Notes under the pieces: model-generated | Databases searched by the model: none | Told to the model about the DNA's origin: nothing | What the model saw: the letters and a program-made list of their open reading frames with translations, nothing else | Made by a program: the position numbers and the translations under genes | Assembly (NCBI GenBank): GCA_015680905.1 | Contig: CM027382.1 | Location: 10,265,501-10,329,500 of the forward strand | Reading direction: 5' to 3' | Origin: Coptis chinensis | Lineage: Eukaryota > Streptophyta > Magnoliopsida > Ranunculales > Ranunculaceae | Length of the DNA stretch: 64,000 nucleotides | In this document: positions 45,894-58,017 of the stretch, one piece after another | How the letters are laid out: every line of letters starts with the position of its first letter | How positions within the stretch are numbered: position 1 is the first letter of the stretch

Positions 45894-46029
45894 AATGGGG
45901 ACTAACTTTAGGGAGACTGGGTGTAATATAACATAAGTTGCTCTTATGATCTAGTGCTCTAGTTCTTTCCTCTTTTAGTTAAAAAAAGGCGGCATATTTT
46001 TCTTATCTTCTCTAACCCTCTGTTTAGTT

Positions 46030-46225
46030 CCAATTCTGGTAAAATCCTCTACTGCTAAAAGTGTTGAGTTCAGAAACGAATTCCCCCTTTTCTACTCCAA
46101 TCTTCATGTCCTTTACCTTTCCAGTGAAATCCTCTACTGTGAACAGTGCTGAGTTTGGAAAAGGTTTATTCTTCCTTCTTTCTTTGAGGTTGCACTATTG
46201 GTAAAATCCCTCACTGTTGACAGGG
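46030..46225 (+). repeat. Triplicated motif in the LINE 5' UTR
   Basis: GTAAAATCCTCTACTG (about 46039), GAAATCCTCTACTG (about 46125) and GTAAAATCCCTCACTG (about 46200) recur roughly every 75-90 bases. Each is followed by A/T-G-N-C/A-AGTG(T/C)TGA-type sequence. Repeats in LINE 5' UTRs can act as internal promoter units. Confidence 0.65.
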
Positions 46226-46255
46226 AGAGTTCTTTAGTCCAGTGACTTTTTGCCC

Positions 46256-48013
46256 ATGGGGCTTCTTGGATGGTTGTGGAGGAGCACCTCAAACTCCCAC
46301 AACAGATGTGCAAGTAATTGCTGCAGAAACGCAAAACATGGCAGTGGTGGGTGCAAACCAGACCCTCGGGTCTCTTATGCCGCTGCTGTTTCTAAGACGA
46401 AATATGGAAGAAATATAGATACTTCTTTACTTCCAACGCCAGGAGACCAAGGAGGATTTCCCTCTATTCAATTAATCGAAGAAGAGGTGGATAAAGGAAG
46501 GGAGTACTGCAAGCTCGCTTTGGTAGGTAGATTGGATCTACAAAAACTGAAGATGGAGCAGGTCAAGAGCATTGTTACTGATCTATGGAGCCCTAAGGGT
46601 AAATGGTTTGCCACACCACTTGGTAAGGGGTATATTATGTTTAGATTTGAAGACATTTGTGATTACCAACGAGTGTGGGATCAAGGTTCATGGATGGTGG
46701 AACAACATGTCCTACGACTCTGCAAATGGACTCCAAACTTCTCAACAGAGAGAGAAATCCAGTCTCATGCTGCTGTGTGGGTAAGGTTTCCTTGGCTTGG
46801 TTTAGAATATTGGGAGGTTAAGAATTTAATGGCAATGGGTAAGGCCATGGGTAAACCGATTCATGTGGATGAAACAACTGCTAGAAGAGAGTTAGGTTAC
46901 TATGCTAGGGTTCTTGTAGATATTGATCTCTCAAAATCAATACCGGATAAGATCTGGGTTGAATCAAAGAAGCATAATGTGGCCTTTTGGCAAACTGTTC
47001 AACTGGGCAAAACACCGGACTTTTGTTCTCACTGTAAAGGTGTTGGACACACGGTTGCCAACTGCAAACACTTGAAGAATGACCTTGCAAAATCAATGAA
47101 CAAGGTAGTAACTGTGGATTCTACTCCTGAGACTTCTTCTGATAAACCTGAATCTAGCAATGATGGAATGTCAAGGAATCAAAGGAAAAGATGGCGGAAG
47201 AAGAATGCCAACACTACACAGCAAAAGGATACCACTGTCATAGATGTTCCTGAAGCTGATACTGTCAACGAAGTGGTACCTGCTGGTGCTACCATGGAAC
47301 ATGTGAGTCTTTGTACTCAAGCTGAGATTACCGAGAATACAGGGGCTGTAGAAATGAACAATGAGGTCATTGTGAGGGAAAACACTGAATCTGAGGCTTT
47401 GAATTCTGCTGTGGTGACTGAGATTGTTGTGGCTGAGTTTACTGAGGGTGGTTTGGAGGCCGTGAATTATGCTGATGGGACCGAAGTTTTGAATTGTGTT
47501 GATGGGACTGGGGTTTTGTATACTGCTGGAGGGTCTGAGGATTTGGGTACTGTCAGTGTGTTGGAGGCTGTATGTACCGAAGTAGTAAGCGAGGATTTGG
47601 TTGTTGAGGATCTAATAAGGAATGAAGTCAATACTGTGATATCTACAACATAAGTAGATACAGGTATGGATGGAGGCTTTATGACCAACCAACTACCGGA
47701 TGGTGGGCACTTGGTGGTCAGGTTTTTAGATAATCCTTCTGGTACTACCGTTAATGACCAAGTACCTATTAGCAACAATTACTCTGTCCTAGCCGATGAG
47801 GTGGATACACAGCAACAACTAGTACAAGAAATAGAATCTATCAAAGAGAGATGGTCAAGTCTGAAAGAAAAGGAGGAAGAGCAGAAACACACTGGAACAT
47901 CTCCTAACCCCCAGCACAAAAAACAAAATAAAAAGAGAAAGGGTAAAACCACCCCACCTCTTTTAACAAGGTCCCAGATTAGGGCTCAAGTTTCTTCTAA
48001 CCAATCTCAATGA
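46256..48013 (+). pseudogene. LINE ORF1: DUF4283 and CCHC zinc knuckle protein
   Basis: From the ATG at 46256 the frame runs through VSYAAAVSKTKYGRN, then the DUF4283 domain (EYCKLALVGRLDLQKLKMEQ, MFRFEDICDYQRVWDQGSWM, LRLCKWTPNF, VWVRFPWLGLEYW) and the knuckle CSHCKGVGHTVANC, then an acidic Val/Glu-rich tail. One in-frame TAA at 47651-47653 interrupts it; the same frame then continues to a natural stop at 48013, ending in a Lys-rich segment. This protein coats LINE RNA. The first residues may be read in another frame, where QVIAAETQNMAVVGANQTLG also looks natural, so an early frameshift is possible. Confidence 0.85.
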
Positions 48014-48720
48014 AGGTCGTCTTTTGGAATGTGAGAGGTGTGAAGAAGAATTCAATTTGTCGATAGACTACGAGAATTGGTGAATTGTCAGAAGCCTGAC
48101 ATTTTTTGTTTAGTGGAACCTATGATCAAACATGAACTTACTTCTTTAAGTAATATCTGCATGGATTTTTTTGATCCTACGGTTATTCATAATGACACTT
48201 CTGTAAGAATGGGAAACATTTGGATCTTCCATAAACTTGGAACATCAATCTCTTTAATCCACGATCCCAACAAATTATTGTACTTTTTGAAGAATGCATC
48301 CTATCTTTTGTCCATGCAAATTCATTATATATGCAGAGGAGAAGGCTATGGAGTGAGCTGGGTATTGTTGTCACTAAATCGCCCTGGCTTATTATTGGGG
48401 ATTTTAATATAGTCCTCAGATATGGTGAAAAAAAAGGTGTCTTGCCCCCTGTTAGAGTGGCTATGCAAGACTTTAATGAGTTTGTTAATTCTTACAATCT
48501 CATCGAAAGCTTCTACGAGGGAAATGATTTCACTTGGTGTAACAATCGAAGGGGTCCTTGCAGAGTTCTCTCGAAGATTGATAGAGCTTTCTATAACAGT
48601 GCTTGGAATATGAAATTCTCGGGTTGAAAGTACAAAGTGGGATCGAGGCAAGCATCAGACCACTCTCCCCTTATGGGCTTCCACCCTCATGTTCCTAAAC
48701 CATGTAACACTCCTTTCAGG
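48010..48720 (+). pseudogene. LINE ORF2, APE-type endonuclease domain
   Basis: It starts MKVVFWNVRGVKKNS at 48010, then shifts frame near 48062 to QKPDIFCLVEPMIKHEL, shifts again near 48331 to LIIGDFNIVLRYGEKKG and LSKIDRAFYN, and after a stop at about 48625 shows ASDHSPLMGF. The N-W-N-R-G start, E-P-M, GDFN and SDHSPL motifs are the catalytic and binding positions of LINE endonucleases, which nick the target DNA. Two frameshifts and a stop inactivate this copy. Confidence 0.85.
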
Positions 48721-49264
48721 TTTAATAAGGTCCGTTTAAGTCACTCCCACCTTCATGGAATTAGTGCTAAAATGAATTGGAATGAAGACATCACGGGGGT
48801 CCAATTATAAGAGTAATGAAGAGGCTTCAGAGACTTAAACGAGACTTGAAGAAATGGAATATTGATGTATTTGGTCATATAGATGTAAACATTAGAAAAG
48901 CTGAAGATGCTTTATGCAATGCTCAAAACAGCCGATCGAGTCCAAATGACAAGACATTACATCCATAGCAATGGTGGTAGATATGGAGAATGAGCTCGAT
49001 ACCGCAAGAAACAATAGAGCTAGCTTATTCCGACAAAAAAAAGCGGTTGAAATTTGATGAGGAAATGGACGAAAAACACGGCTTTTTTTTTTTTTTCGAA
49101 TACATATAAGATTAGACAAGGAGGAGCCCTAAATCAATGAACTCATAAAAAGGAGGATGGAACCGCATACTATTTTGAGAACAGGAAGAAATGAAAGAAC
49201 ATATAGTGAGTTTCTATGAAGCCAAATTCAAGCAATCTCCAAAGGAACACGAGATGAAGAACTT

Positions 49265-51842
49265 ATGTCTCTCATTCCAAAGCTTATTCATGAAGAGGAT
49301 AACTACATGCTATCAGTGATCCCGGATTATGACGAAATTCAGAATGTGGTGCTCAATATGAAAGTTGATAGTAGTCCTGGTCCCGATGGTTTCCAAGGCC
49401 ATTTCTATCATAGCTGTTGGAGTATAATAAAGGTGGAGGTATGTGCTGCTGTCCCATCTTTTTTTTATATAGTCTTTCATTCCTCAAGGGCTTAATTCAA
49501 ATTTTATCACTCTCATCCCCAAGAATAAATGTGCTAAAAAACTCAGTCATTTTAAACCTATATGTATGGGGAACTTTTTGATGAAGATTATTTCCAAGTT
49601 GTTACAACTCAGACTAAGCAAGATTGCCTCAAGAATAATCACCAAGGAACAAACTGGTTTCGTGCCCTCGAGATCATCACCATGATCTAGCATTGCAACC
49701 GGCTTCGAATTGATCAATGAGTTGAAGATTAAGAGGCATGGAGGTAATGTAGCTATCAAGCTCGACATATCACAAGCCTATGACACTATGAGTTGGGAAT
49801 TCCTATATGAAGTCCTAGCAAAATTGGGTTTTTGCAATATTTGGATCAACTGGATCAAAATAATTATGAAGTCGGCATATATCTCGATTCTCTTCAATGG
49901 AGGGCCTGTTGGGTACTTTTGCATGGAGAGAGGACTCAAACAAGGAGATCCTTTATCTCCTCTCCTTTTTGCCATTGCCGAGGACACACTTAGTAGGGGT
50001 CTACACTACTTGCGACAACAAAGATTCATTCAACCTATGGTCACTGTCCGAGGTTTTGATGCTCCAAGCCATCTACTATTTGCAGACGACATCATCATTT
50101 TTTCTAATGGAGACATTAGAAATATTACTCACATCAACTCCTTGCTTGAGAGATATCAATCTGTCTCAGGGCAAAACCTCAACAAGGCGAAAAGCAAGAT
50201 ATTCATGGGCAAATTCAGTTTGAATAGAAGGTTGAGAACACTCCAAGCACTGGAGATTACTCAAGGATCTCTACCTGAAAAGTACCTAGGTGTTCCACTT
50301 TCTTGGGGCAAGGTTTCAAGATCCCTTCTCTCTCTGGTGTTGGACAATATCAAGAAGAGACTTACTAGCTGGAAAGGTAAAATGTTATCATTCCAAGGGA
50401 GGGCTATTTTGGTGAAATCCGTTCTTTGCAGTATTCCCATATACAATATGGCTATATACAAATGGCCTTCTGTGATCATTAAAGAGGCTGAATGTATCAT
50501 TCGAAACTTTCTCTGGTCTGGAGATCCTTCGATTAGAAAAACTATCACGACCAGTTGGGAAAAAACATGTAAACCCTTGGAGGAGGGTGGACTTGGCATC
50601 CGAAAGCTTAGGGAGATTAATCTTTCAATGCTCATGAAACTAGCTTGGTCAATTCTTACTGGAACTGATGATTTCTCTCTCTTCATGAGACACAAATACC
50701 TTACAAAGGAAGGGAATCTGATAAATTACTATAAGGTGACCTCGATATGGATAGGTATTAGAGAAGCTTTAACTGAGGTCAAAGCAAGAAGTCAATGGAT
50801 TGTAGGTACGGGAGCCTCCATTGATTTTTGGAGAGATAATTGGCTTGGCAATCATTCTCTTCAGGACTTGATGCAGCTCACTTCAAAGGACCTAAAGGGT
50901 TGTACTGCAAAGGTAAACCAGCTGATTGTTAATAATGAACTAAGTATTCCACAACAACTCCAGCAAATTCTGAATCAAGTGGGGGTGGACTTAAGTTTAG
51001 TTATGCGAGCCAAGTCTGGTGATCAGGACTATCAAGTGTGGTGTCATGACAGTAAAGGTCGCTTTTCGACTAAATCAGCTTTTGATGCCATCAGAAACAG
51101 GAGACAACATGTAAACTGGGCTACAAGTATTTGGAGGCCCTACCTACACCCAAGAATTTCAGCTATTGCATGGAAGCTCTCACAAAAGAGTGCAGCCACC
51201 GATGACAGAGTGCAACGGGTGGGGGTCAAGCTAGCCTCGAAGTGTAGAATGTGCAATAACAATAGTGAGACGTTGGATCACATATTGTGGGAATGCCCTT
51301 TTGCAGTACAACTTTGGGAATGGATCTCAGAAGCTTTCAGAACTCAACAGCCGATCTCTTCATTGATGAGTGGTATAAGACAAGCAAAACATTGGAGTCC
51401 CATTGTTCGACATATCTGGAATGCGGCACTGGTTGCAGGTATGGTGGCGATTTGGAAACAACGAAACAGGGCAACATATGATGAAAAGATACCCAATCTG
51501 AACAAATGCAAGTACTTTATTAAACTACAAGTGGCTTGCACTGCAAAACTCTCGAAAGGACACTCAAATAGCAATGCTCATGATACAAGCATCCTAAACT
51601 CTTGGAATATAGCAGTGAGGCCAAAACAAGCTCCAAGAATAAAGGATTGCACTTGGATTCCACCAGACAACGATATCATCAAGATAAACACTGATGGAGC
51701 TTCATTTGGTAACCCTAGTTCGTCTGGAATTGGGGTAACATTTCGAAACACAGATAGTGAATTCCTTCTTGTCCTCTGCAAGAGTATAGGAGTGGATAAT
51801 AACTATAATGCCGAATGCGTGGCAATCATTGAGGGTGCGTAA
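49265..51842 (+). pseudogene. LINE ORF2, reverse transcriptase and zf-RVT
   Basis: The N-terminal RT segment is at 49265-49495 (VDSSPGPDGFQGHFYHSCW); a frame change near 49490-49710 covers the next motifs. The main 710-aa frame (49710-51842) gives VAIKLDISQAYDTMSWEFLY, ERGLKQGDPLSPLLFAIAED and the catalytic HLLFADDIIIFSNG, then EKYLGVPL and WKGKMLSFQGRAILVKSVL. A zf-RVT region follows (AIAWKLSQKSAATDDRVQRV, then CRMCNNNSETLDHILWECPF). It copies LINE RNA at the nicked target. The RT active site FADD is intact in a long open frame even though the upstream endonuclease is broken. Confidence 0.92.
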
Positions 51843-52140
51843 AACAAAGAATTACAAGAGGTTGGAAGCACATTTGGTTGGAATCGACTCCCTTGTGCGC
51901 GTAACTGCCTTTGCTAACAGCTCCATACCTTGGGCCCTTCAAGTGAGATGGATAGATATACAACACTCGGTTACGTATATGACCATCACACATGTCTTCT
52001 TCGAGGAAGCAAATTTTTCCTTGCAGATCGCGCAAAATTAAGATGGGCGATCCATGCCATCGTCATAATGAGATTCATGTGGGTAAACCAAGTTGGTTGC
52101 ACAATTGGGAAGTACCATTTCAAGTTTACTATAGATTTTG
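51670..52140 (+). pseudogene. LINE ORF2 C-terminal RNase H domain
   Basis: IKINTDGASFGNPSSSGIGV supplies the first catalytic Asp (TDGA) and YNAECVAIIEGA the catalytic Glu. The frame then breaks at the TAA at 51841, and the rest of the fold appears in another frame (about 51850-52090). A C-terminal RNase H is usual for this plant L1 group. Confidence 0.8.
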
Positions 52141-52290
52141 TTAAAATACTTCTGTGTAAAGAGTTTCACAACCTTGAAAGGAATGAACTCTAGTCTCATT
52201 TAGTTTGAAGGGAGCTGTTTCCACAGTCGCCCACAAAATTTTGTACTTTCCTTTTCATTTAATAAATTTAAACTTACTGAGCAAAAAAAA

Positions 52291-52302
52291 AATGCCTTTG
52301 CC
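52291..52302 (+). repeat. Right target-site duplication of the LINE
   Basis: AATGCCTTTGCC directly follows the A-tail (52283-52290); identical to 45882-45893. Confidence 0.85.
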
Positions 52303-54190
52303 CGAAGGCTGTCTTGCACCAGCTCTTATAGATAAAAGATCTGCCTTAGTGTATGTCCCACGACAAAAGAGGACCGGCGGTAGTTGGAATCATCAACTTT
52401 ATCGATCGTGATCCCTTTATGGGCACCACTCTATATCCAATTTTTACAAATCTAATAGCCAATCTTGAAAACCCCGAGTGGGCTCATTGCGTGATGAACA
52501 AGGAACCTTCATAAAAGGTAGGCTGATTTATTACAATTCACCGTTTGGAGTCTTTTCACTCTGGGGAGAACCAGCCATGTTAATCAAACATCGACATGGC
52601 CATGGCATACGAAAGTCAACCTTTTAAAAATGAAGCGAAAAGAAATAGCCTTTCTTTGAACCTCCGAAAAATGGATCGAGCATGCATAACTAATCAATTT
52701 ATTGAACCCTTTTTTTTCGGGGGAGCAGGATTCATCCATGCGACCAAGAAGCCCGGGCAGGGATGCCCGTTATCCTCATAAGGAGTTAGTGGCCGAAATG
52801 TTGAACAGAGCCCTCAAGAAAGAACAACAATAGGGGAAACTTATGGGACTAAAAATATCGGGGATTCTGGCTCCCCTGATTTACCAATTTGCTGATGACA
52901 CTGTCATCATAACGGACACTGGGGGAATTTATTATTATTATAGTAAATAAGATTCTATTTTTGAATGTTTCGGTATTGGATAGGGCATTTGATTAAGGAT
53001 ACTAAACCCTTGAGAGTTAGGATAAAAAAAGCTCTATTTCCTAAGACTCTGTCGATAAAGCAACTATAGAGCATAGTTTTGTCCGGGTAGAACATAAGGT
53101 GCATTGAGTGCTGCTTCAGTCTAAAGAGAAAGAGCTAATCTGAGTTTGTAAGGAGGTTGTAATTTCCTTCTGGCTTCCACCCTCGGATGAAAGCAGTGCA
53201 CGGGTAGAGCAAGAACTATGAGCAGGTGGACCGGGGATGGGAATTGGCTATGAGCTAGACTAGAGGGAAAGCTACGAATCTAAGAGTAATGCGCTAATCA
53301 ACCTAGTAGGATCGGGTAGGTAAATTAATTAATAAGGGGGTCTCAGGACATGGCGATGAAAGCTTTTCAAATAAACCTAATAGTGTTAAGAAGGGGGTTT
53401 CCCGATTCCTTATCTGATGCCTTTATTTGATCCCGGCCCCAAAGTTCCTTTGGCATGATCGTTTCAAAGTTCTTTCTTTCATAAGATAGTATTTTGATTT
53501 TCGAAATCAGAATAGCTGTTGAGCGGAAGGGTTTTGTATTACTTGGTTGGGATAATGGTGCGCAAGATGGTAAGAGCAAGAGAGAACAGATCGCAATGGA
53601 AACAAAATTTGAGCAAATCCCTTTCTCATTATGAACCTACTTTCTTCCGTCCGCGATAAAAGCCCAAGCAAAGGAACTAAATCGAAAGACAAAGCATTTC
53701 CCTCCCTTACTACCATCTCGAGAGTAGCACGAAGAAGAAAAAGACAGACGGAAAAAGAAAAACAACTTAGCTTTCTTTGGGTTCGCTTCCAACTAAGGCT
53801 AAGGGACTTGGATAGTAAACCTGATAAAAAAAAAAGCCACCCTAGTGAGGTGCAATGCTGAAACTGTTACCCGATAAATCCTACGTAAGTCGGAATGGGA
53901 TCGGTTAGAGAACTAGTCCCTTGCCGGCCGGATTGGGGGGTCTATTAGCACGAGGACAAACCTGTTAGAAGAATCCCTAATGACATCCTTAAGAGGCTCA
54001 AAGATCTTGAAAAAGAACGAGTGAGGATGTGTCCAATCTCTATTAAGCGAGGAACCAAGCGAAAAAGAATAAGGCAAAGACACTCTCTCCGTCCGGACGC
54101 GAACGGCTTTGATGACAAGATGCTTCTGAATAGTCCTACAAGGCTAATAGGCAAGAAGACTAAAGAAAAGAGGGGATATGTAAGAACATA
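52303..54190. other. Organelle-like DNA, right part (candidate NUMT)
   Basis: This appears to continue the tract broken by the LINE. It is visibly less AT-rich than flanking DNA, with segments such as CCGGGCAGGGATGCCCG, TGCCGGCCGGATTGGGGGG and CTCTCCGTCCGGACGCGAAC that look like plant mitochondrial intergenic DNA. A short RT-like remnant lies at 52741-52935. No complete mitochondrial gene is recognised. AT-rich nuclear-type DNA returns after about 54190. Confidence 0.4.
52741..52935 (+). pseudogene. Old non-LTR reverse-transcriptase remnant in the organelle-like tract
   Basis: The frames give KPGQGCPLSS, then after a stop LVAEMLNRALKKEQQ, and after another stop KLMGLKISGILAPLIYQF followed by ADDTVIITDT. 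These match the RT motifs QGCPLSP and FADDT of plant non-LTR elements. It is unrelated in detail to the adjacent LINE copy and older. Such RT scraps are known inside plant mitochondrial genomes, in keeping with the NUMT idea. Confidence 0.65.
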
Positions 54191-54199
54191 TTAGTATAG

Positions 54200-55030
54200 A
54201 TCCTAAGGAATCACGAACCAAGGGAGGAATCTCACAAGCCAATTGTCTTGAACATTGTCTTTGTGGAAACTATCGCCCTAACTAGATGACTTATATTAAA
54301 CACAAACATGTGTATGCCTTCCAAAAGCCCTTCCCATAGCAATTAGATTCTTTACTTCTTAATACTCAAATCAAGCCCGGAAATCTAATCCATACAAGAG
54401 CATGACTTTGAAATTGTTTATCACCGTAAAACTTAGGTGACCAATCGATTTAATCTCAAAGATGGAAGTGCCTTGTTCCCAAACCCTATGGTAGTCACTT
54501 TCATCGTAAAATGTTACCGATATAGCCTCTACCGAGGGGTTACCAAACATTATTTTTGGGTGCCCATAAAACCTTAGTGATGAACCCTTTAAATTTTGAT
54601 CTTTTGGAAGTCTAGTCTACCTACTAATGCAAACTTGCAAAAGTCAGGACCTTTATCCATTTCTTTAATTAAGTTAAGTTAATACAAGTTGGGGTGTACT
54701 AAACCTTATAATTTTTTTTTAAAAAAAAAATTGCATCATTAATAAATTTGAAAACATGTTTACCTTCACGCATGTCTTGCATATCACATTCTGCATGCAC
54801 TGAGGTGATAATGTTGTCAACAAATGCAGTTTTAGCTTCACAAGATATACATGGATAACTATCCACATAACAAAGGTTGAAGTTACTAGCAAGAAGAAGT
54901 TTTAAGGGAAATCTCATCATATCATAATCAAGCTACTTTCTAAAAGCATGCATTCTAAACAAATGTCGTTAAGAACATGCATTATAAGCAAATGTCATTC
55001 TAAACAAAAACATAATAAACACATGAAATG
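54200..55030. other. Gene-free region downstream of the plant-mobile-domain gene
   Basis: No firm gene. A minus-strand frame at 54699-54920 could be a further 3' exon of the neighbouring gene but has no recognisable domain. Confidence 0.45.
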
Positions 55031-55048
55031 AATTCATAACATATTAAC

Positions 55049-56741
55049 CTCTTCAATCAACTTTTCCCTCAACAATGCCTCGTGAGGGTGCAAGGGTCGA
55101 ATCTGCGTGACATTGTGGCTCCTATACCACTCCAAGTAAGCTGCATGACTTGCCTCGGTGAACTCTACTTGTTCCTCCCCAGTGCAGTCAGACGTACACC
55201 AGATTTCCCAGTCTACGCATATTTCTTTGGACGACTTCCAGGATTTAGGATTATCTCTCCACCTAGGAGGTGGATCCGGTATGTGTTGCTTCCGCCCAAA
55301 CTGCCCCATACATCTTTCTAGCATATACCTATCTACAATGTCAAAGTGTATAAGCCATGTCGATATGGGCTTCGTATATGAAACGTTCAAAGCAAACTGG
55401 GGAGCATTAACCCAGGCATCCCATGGCTGCCATATTATCTAAAATAGCAAACATCATACCAAGATTAGCATATACACTTCTTTGGCATTCACATTCACAC
55501 ATAAATAAGTAGTGATCAACTCCAAACAACCTAATTACACTAGTTTTTTACGACGTGGCTAATTTGTTTATGCATGAAAGATATCAAGTATAAATGCATA
55601 TCGCTAATACCTAAATATCTACTTAAGACAACCGTTGCACGACTAACCTTATCCGCACGTAGCGTCTCTATCTTTGCACTTAGATGCTCATATGTGAGCT
55701 TTGAAGGTCTATATTTGACGTGTTTCCACCGGCAAGCAGCTGGGAATTTAACAAAAGCAGGACACCTTGGATGACACATACGAATCCTTTCGTAAAACCA
55801 TGCCTAGAAGCAAACATCCACAATTACAATCCAATACATAGTTAATTAATAAAGAACAGTCCATAAAATAATTTGAAGCTACAGTGTCACAACACTTACC
55901 AACAGTAGAGTTGAAGAGCCACAAACGTTCAAAACAAAATTATAGTCACTTTTATGCCTTTGTTATTTTCTTTAATGACGGTGATGCCCGCATGAGTGAC
56001 CTGAATAGGAACGCAAGCACAGCAGTACCCCAAGCATACGAGGCACAATTCTCCGTATCGGCCAGGAATGGTAGATACTTCGTATGCACATGATAACCTC
56101 CTGGCTCTGAAAAAATTGTGTTTCCAATAAGGGATAACACAAACGCAATCACGCGTTGTGGTTCGCTCACACCTGCTCGTCGGCATACGAAGGTAGTTTG
56201 CAGCCAGCATAATTTCACTAATTTCCCTCTTACCTCTGACTCTGGAGGACTTAGGCCCAAATATTTCTTACATGCTTCATGAGCATCCAATTTTGAGTTG
56301 CCCACAATTGGTTTCCCAATTACATTTAAGCCTAGAATATAGGCAACATCCTCTAGTGTAATTGTTGCTTCAAAAGTTGGAAAGTGGAATGAATTAGTCT
56401 CTGGTCGCCAACAGTTAACAAAAGCAGATATCAAGTCCCGGTCCCCATGGAACTGGTCTATTTTTCTCATGTGCTTGAATCCCAAACCCGCGACCATTTT
56501 CTTTTGGGCTTTAGATAATATCCAGTCATTTATCTTTTGATTGTGCTCATGTGTACGGACCACTGGTCGAACCTGTTACTCATTTAGACAAGTTATTGAA
56601 TGTTAATTAATAGAAGCAAACTGAAAACTTATAATTAATAAATAGTTGAAGATAGCTAGTTACCTCTCCGTCCATGAGCAAAGATGATATATGATCATCT
56701 TGTAAGTATAAATGCTGCATAATTTGTAGTCTGTTGTCCAT
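55049..56741 (-). pseudogene. Plant mobile domain (MAIN/MAIL-like) gene, probably damaged
   Basis: Exon-like blocks on the minus strand: 56664-56741 (MDNRLQIMQHLYLQDDHISS, ending before GTAACT), about 55930-56572 (FHFPTFEATITLEDVAYILG followed by LNVIGKPIVG, then CKKYLGLSP), a short block near 55906-55925 (CGSSTLLL), 55648-55803 (AWFYERIRMCHPRCPAF), and 55049-55438 (WQPWDAWVNAPQF, RCMGQFGRKQHIPDPPPRW). This is the PMD domain shared by MAIN/MAIL proteins, the PP7-long protein and many transposons. The junction after SYAWGTAVLAFLF has stops in all three frames and no good splice pair, so a lesion is likely between the second and third blocks. Whether it is a host gene or transposon-borne cannot be decided; no TIRs were seen around it. 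Confidence 0.7.
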
Positions 56742-57227
56742 GCTGCAGGGTGTAGTAGGAAGTACATTAGTAGAAAAAAGTTAGAGCCGAAATAATTAAA
56801 CTAGAACAGTTCATACATACAAGAGATAAGAGATTAAACAAATTGCAATAGTATTGCTACATGGATTGAATATCTTATGATAAGGTAGTTAAAATTAATG
56901 AAGGGAAAGTAATGGCCAAATCACATATCGAAAACAATCTTAAGCAAAGGAGTTGAATGTTCTTATTAATTAAACATTTAATAGTTGCAACATAATTTAA
57001 TAGAGTTTGCGCAGATGACTTCTGCAGCTGATCAGCAAAACGCAGCCCCAATTTGAAAATGAATAAAGACATCACAGAACACAAGCAACGAGAGCATGGC
57101 AGCTTCTCAAATACTTCTTAGTAAGTTTCACATTAAATTGAATAGAATATAGGTGTTAGTCGATTCATTTTGCATGTTGTATAGGGAGAAAGTAAAAGTA
57201 ATCTATACAGTTAAAAGGTTATGCAGC

Positions 57228-57329
57228 TCACAGTTTATGATAGTTCTTCTTGTACTCCAAATACTCATAATATACCCACGCTACAAATATTGGGATAATC
57301 CCAATGAAGATCCCAATGAAGAATGAGAC
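57228..57329 (-). pseudogene. Isolated RWA (reduced wall acetylation) exon fragment
   Basis: After an intron-acceptor-like TTTATTGCAG the minus strand reads VSFFIGIFIGIIPIFVAWVY then YEYLEYKKN, ending at a stop after 33 residues. It closely follows the second-exon start of plant RWA/CAS1-domain polysaccharide O-acetylation proteins, where VSFxLGVIPVFxAWxYxExLEYKKS is the first membrane segment. The first exon and the rest of the roughly 540-aa protein are not seen nearby, so this is a stray duplicated piece. Confidence 0.7.
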
Positions 57330-58017
57330 CTGCAATAAATACATATTTCCAAAACCATATCAGTTACAGACTAACATATAATAAGAAAAAATGTGACAAT
57401 TGACAAAGAAAGGTATTGATAGAGGACTAGACGCATACACACACCCACAAAGATAGAGCATTAAAAATAATTATCATACTTATTATGTGAGAAAAGATAT
57501 GTTGCAAGATCAAAATGTACATGATCTGAGAGTTATTAATGGTCTCATAATTCTTCTGTTAAGTTAATTGCCGACAGAGAAGGCAAATAGTCATCTTCTG
57601 ACTATTCTTTTATTATTTACCACGATCAAGACAGTCATGACTTCATGGGAGTTGGGGCTACTTTGGATGTATTTTAGGTCCATAATTTGGATTTCTTACT
57701 TCCCTCAATCTAGAGTACTCTCCTCATCTCTAGCCTGAAAAATGATGCAAGAGTAGACCAATGGGAAGAAAACGTTACTGTAAGTCCTTTTTACTCAATT
57801 TTTCTATTTTCGGTTTGATTAAAGGAGTAGTAGCTACTCTATATATCAATGAGGATGAGATATTGTACAGTACAAAATAGACACACGAAACACAAAAGTA
57901 AGACATCAACAAGACAGACCACACAAACAACAAAATACGCCCAGAAGGTACAATACTTCAAGCTATATATCAAAGATATCCAACTAGGAAAAAAGATAGT
58001 AAAAACGGATATCTCTC

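Larger units (their letters stand above)
45894..52290 (+). mobile_element. Full-length L1-type LINE (non-LTR retrotransposon)
   Basis: A 5' UTR, an ORF1 with DUF4283 and a CCHC knuckle, then an ORF2 with APE-type endonuclease, reverse transcriptase, zf-RVT and RNase H domains, followed by a short 3' UTR and an A-tail, are flanked by a perfect 12-base target duplication. The length of about 6.4 kb is normal for a complete plant L1. ORF2's ATG overlaps the ORF1 stop as ATGA (48010-48013). Frameshifts and stops inside ORF1 and the endonuclease part show that this copy is inactive, but the clean duplication suggests it is not very ancient. Confidence 0.9.
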
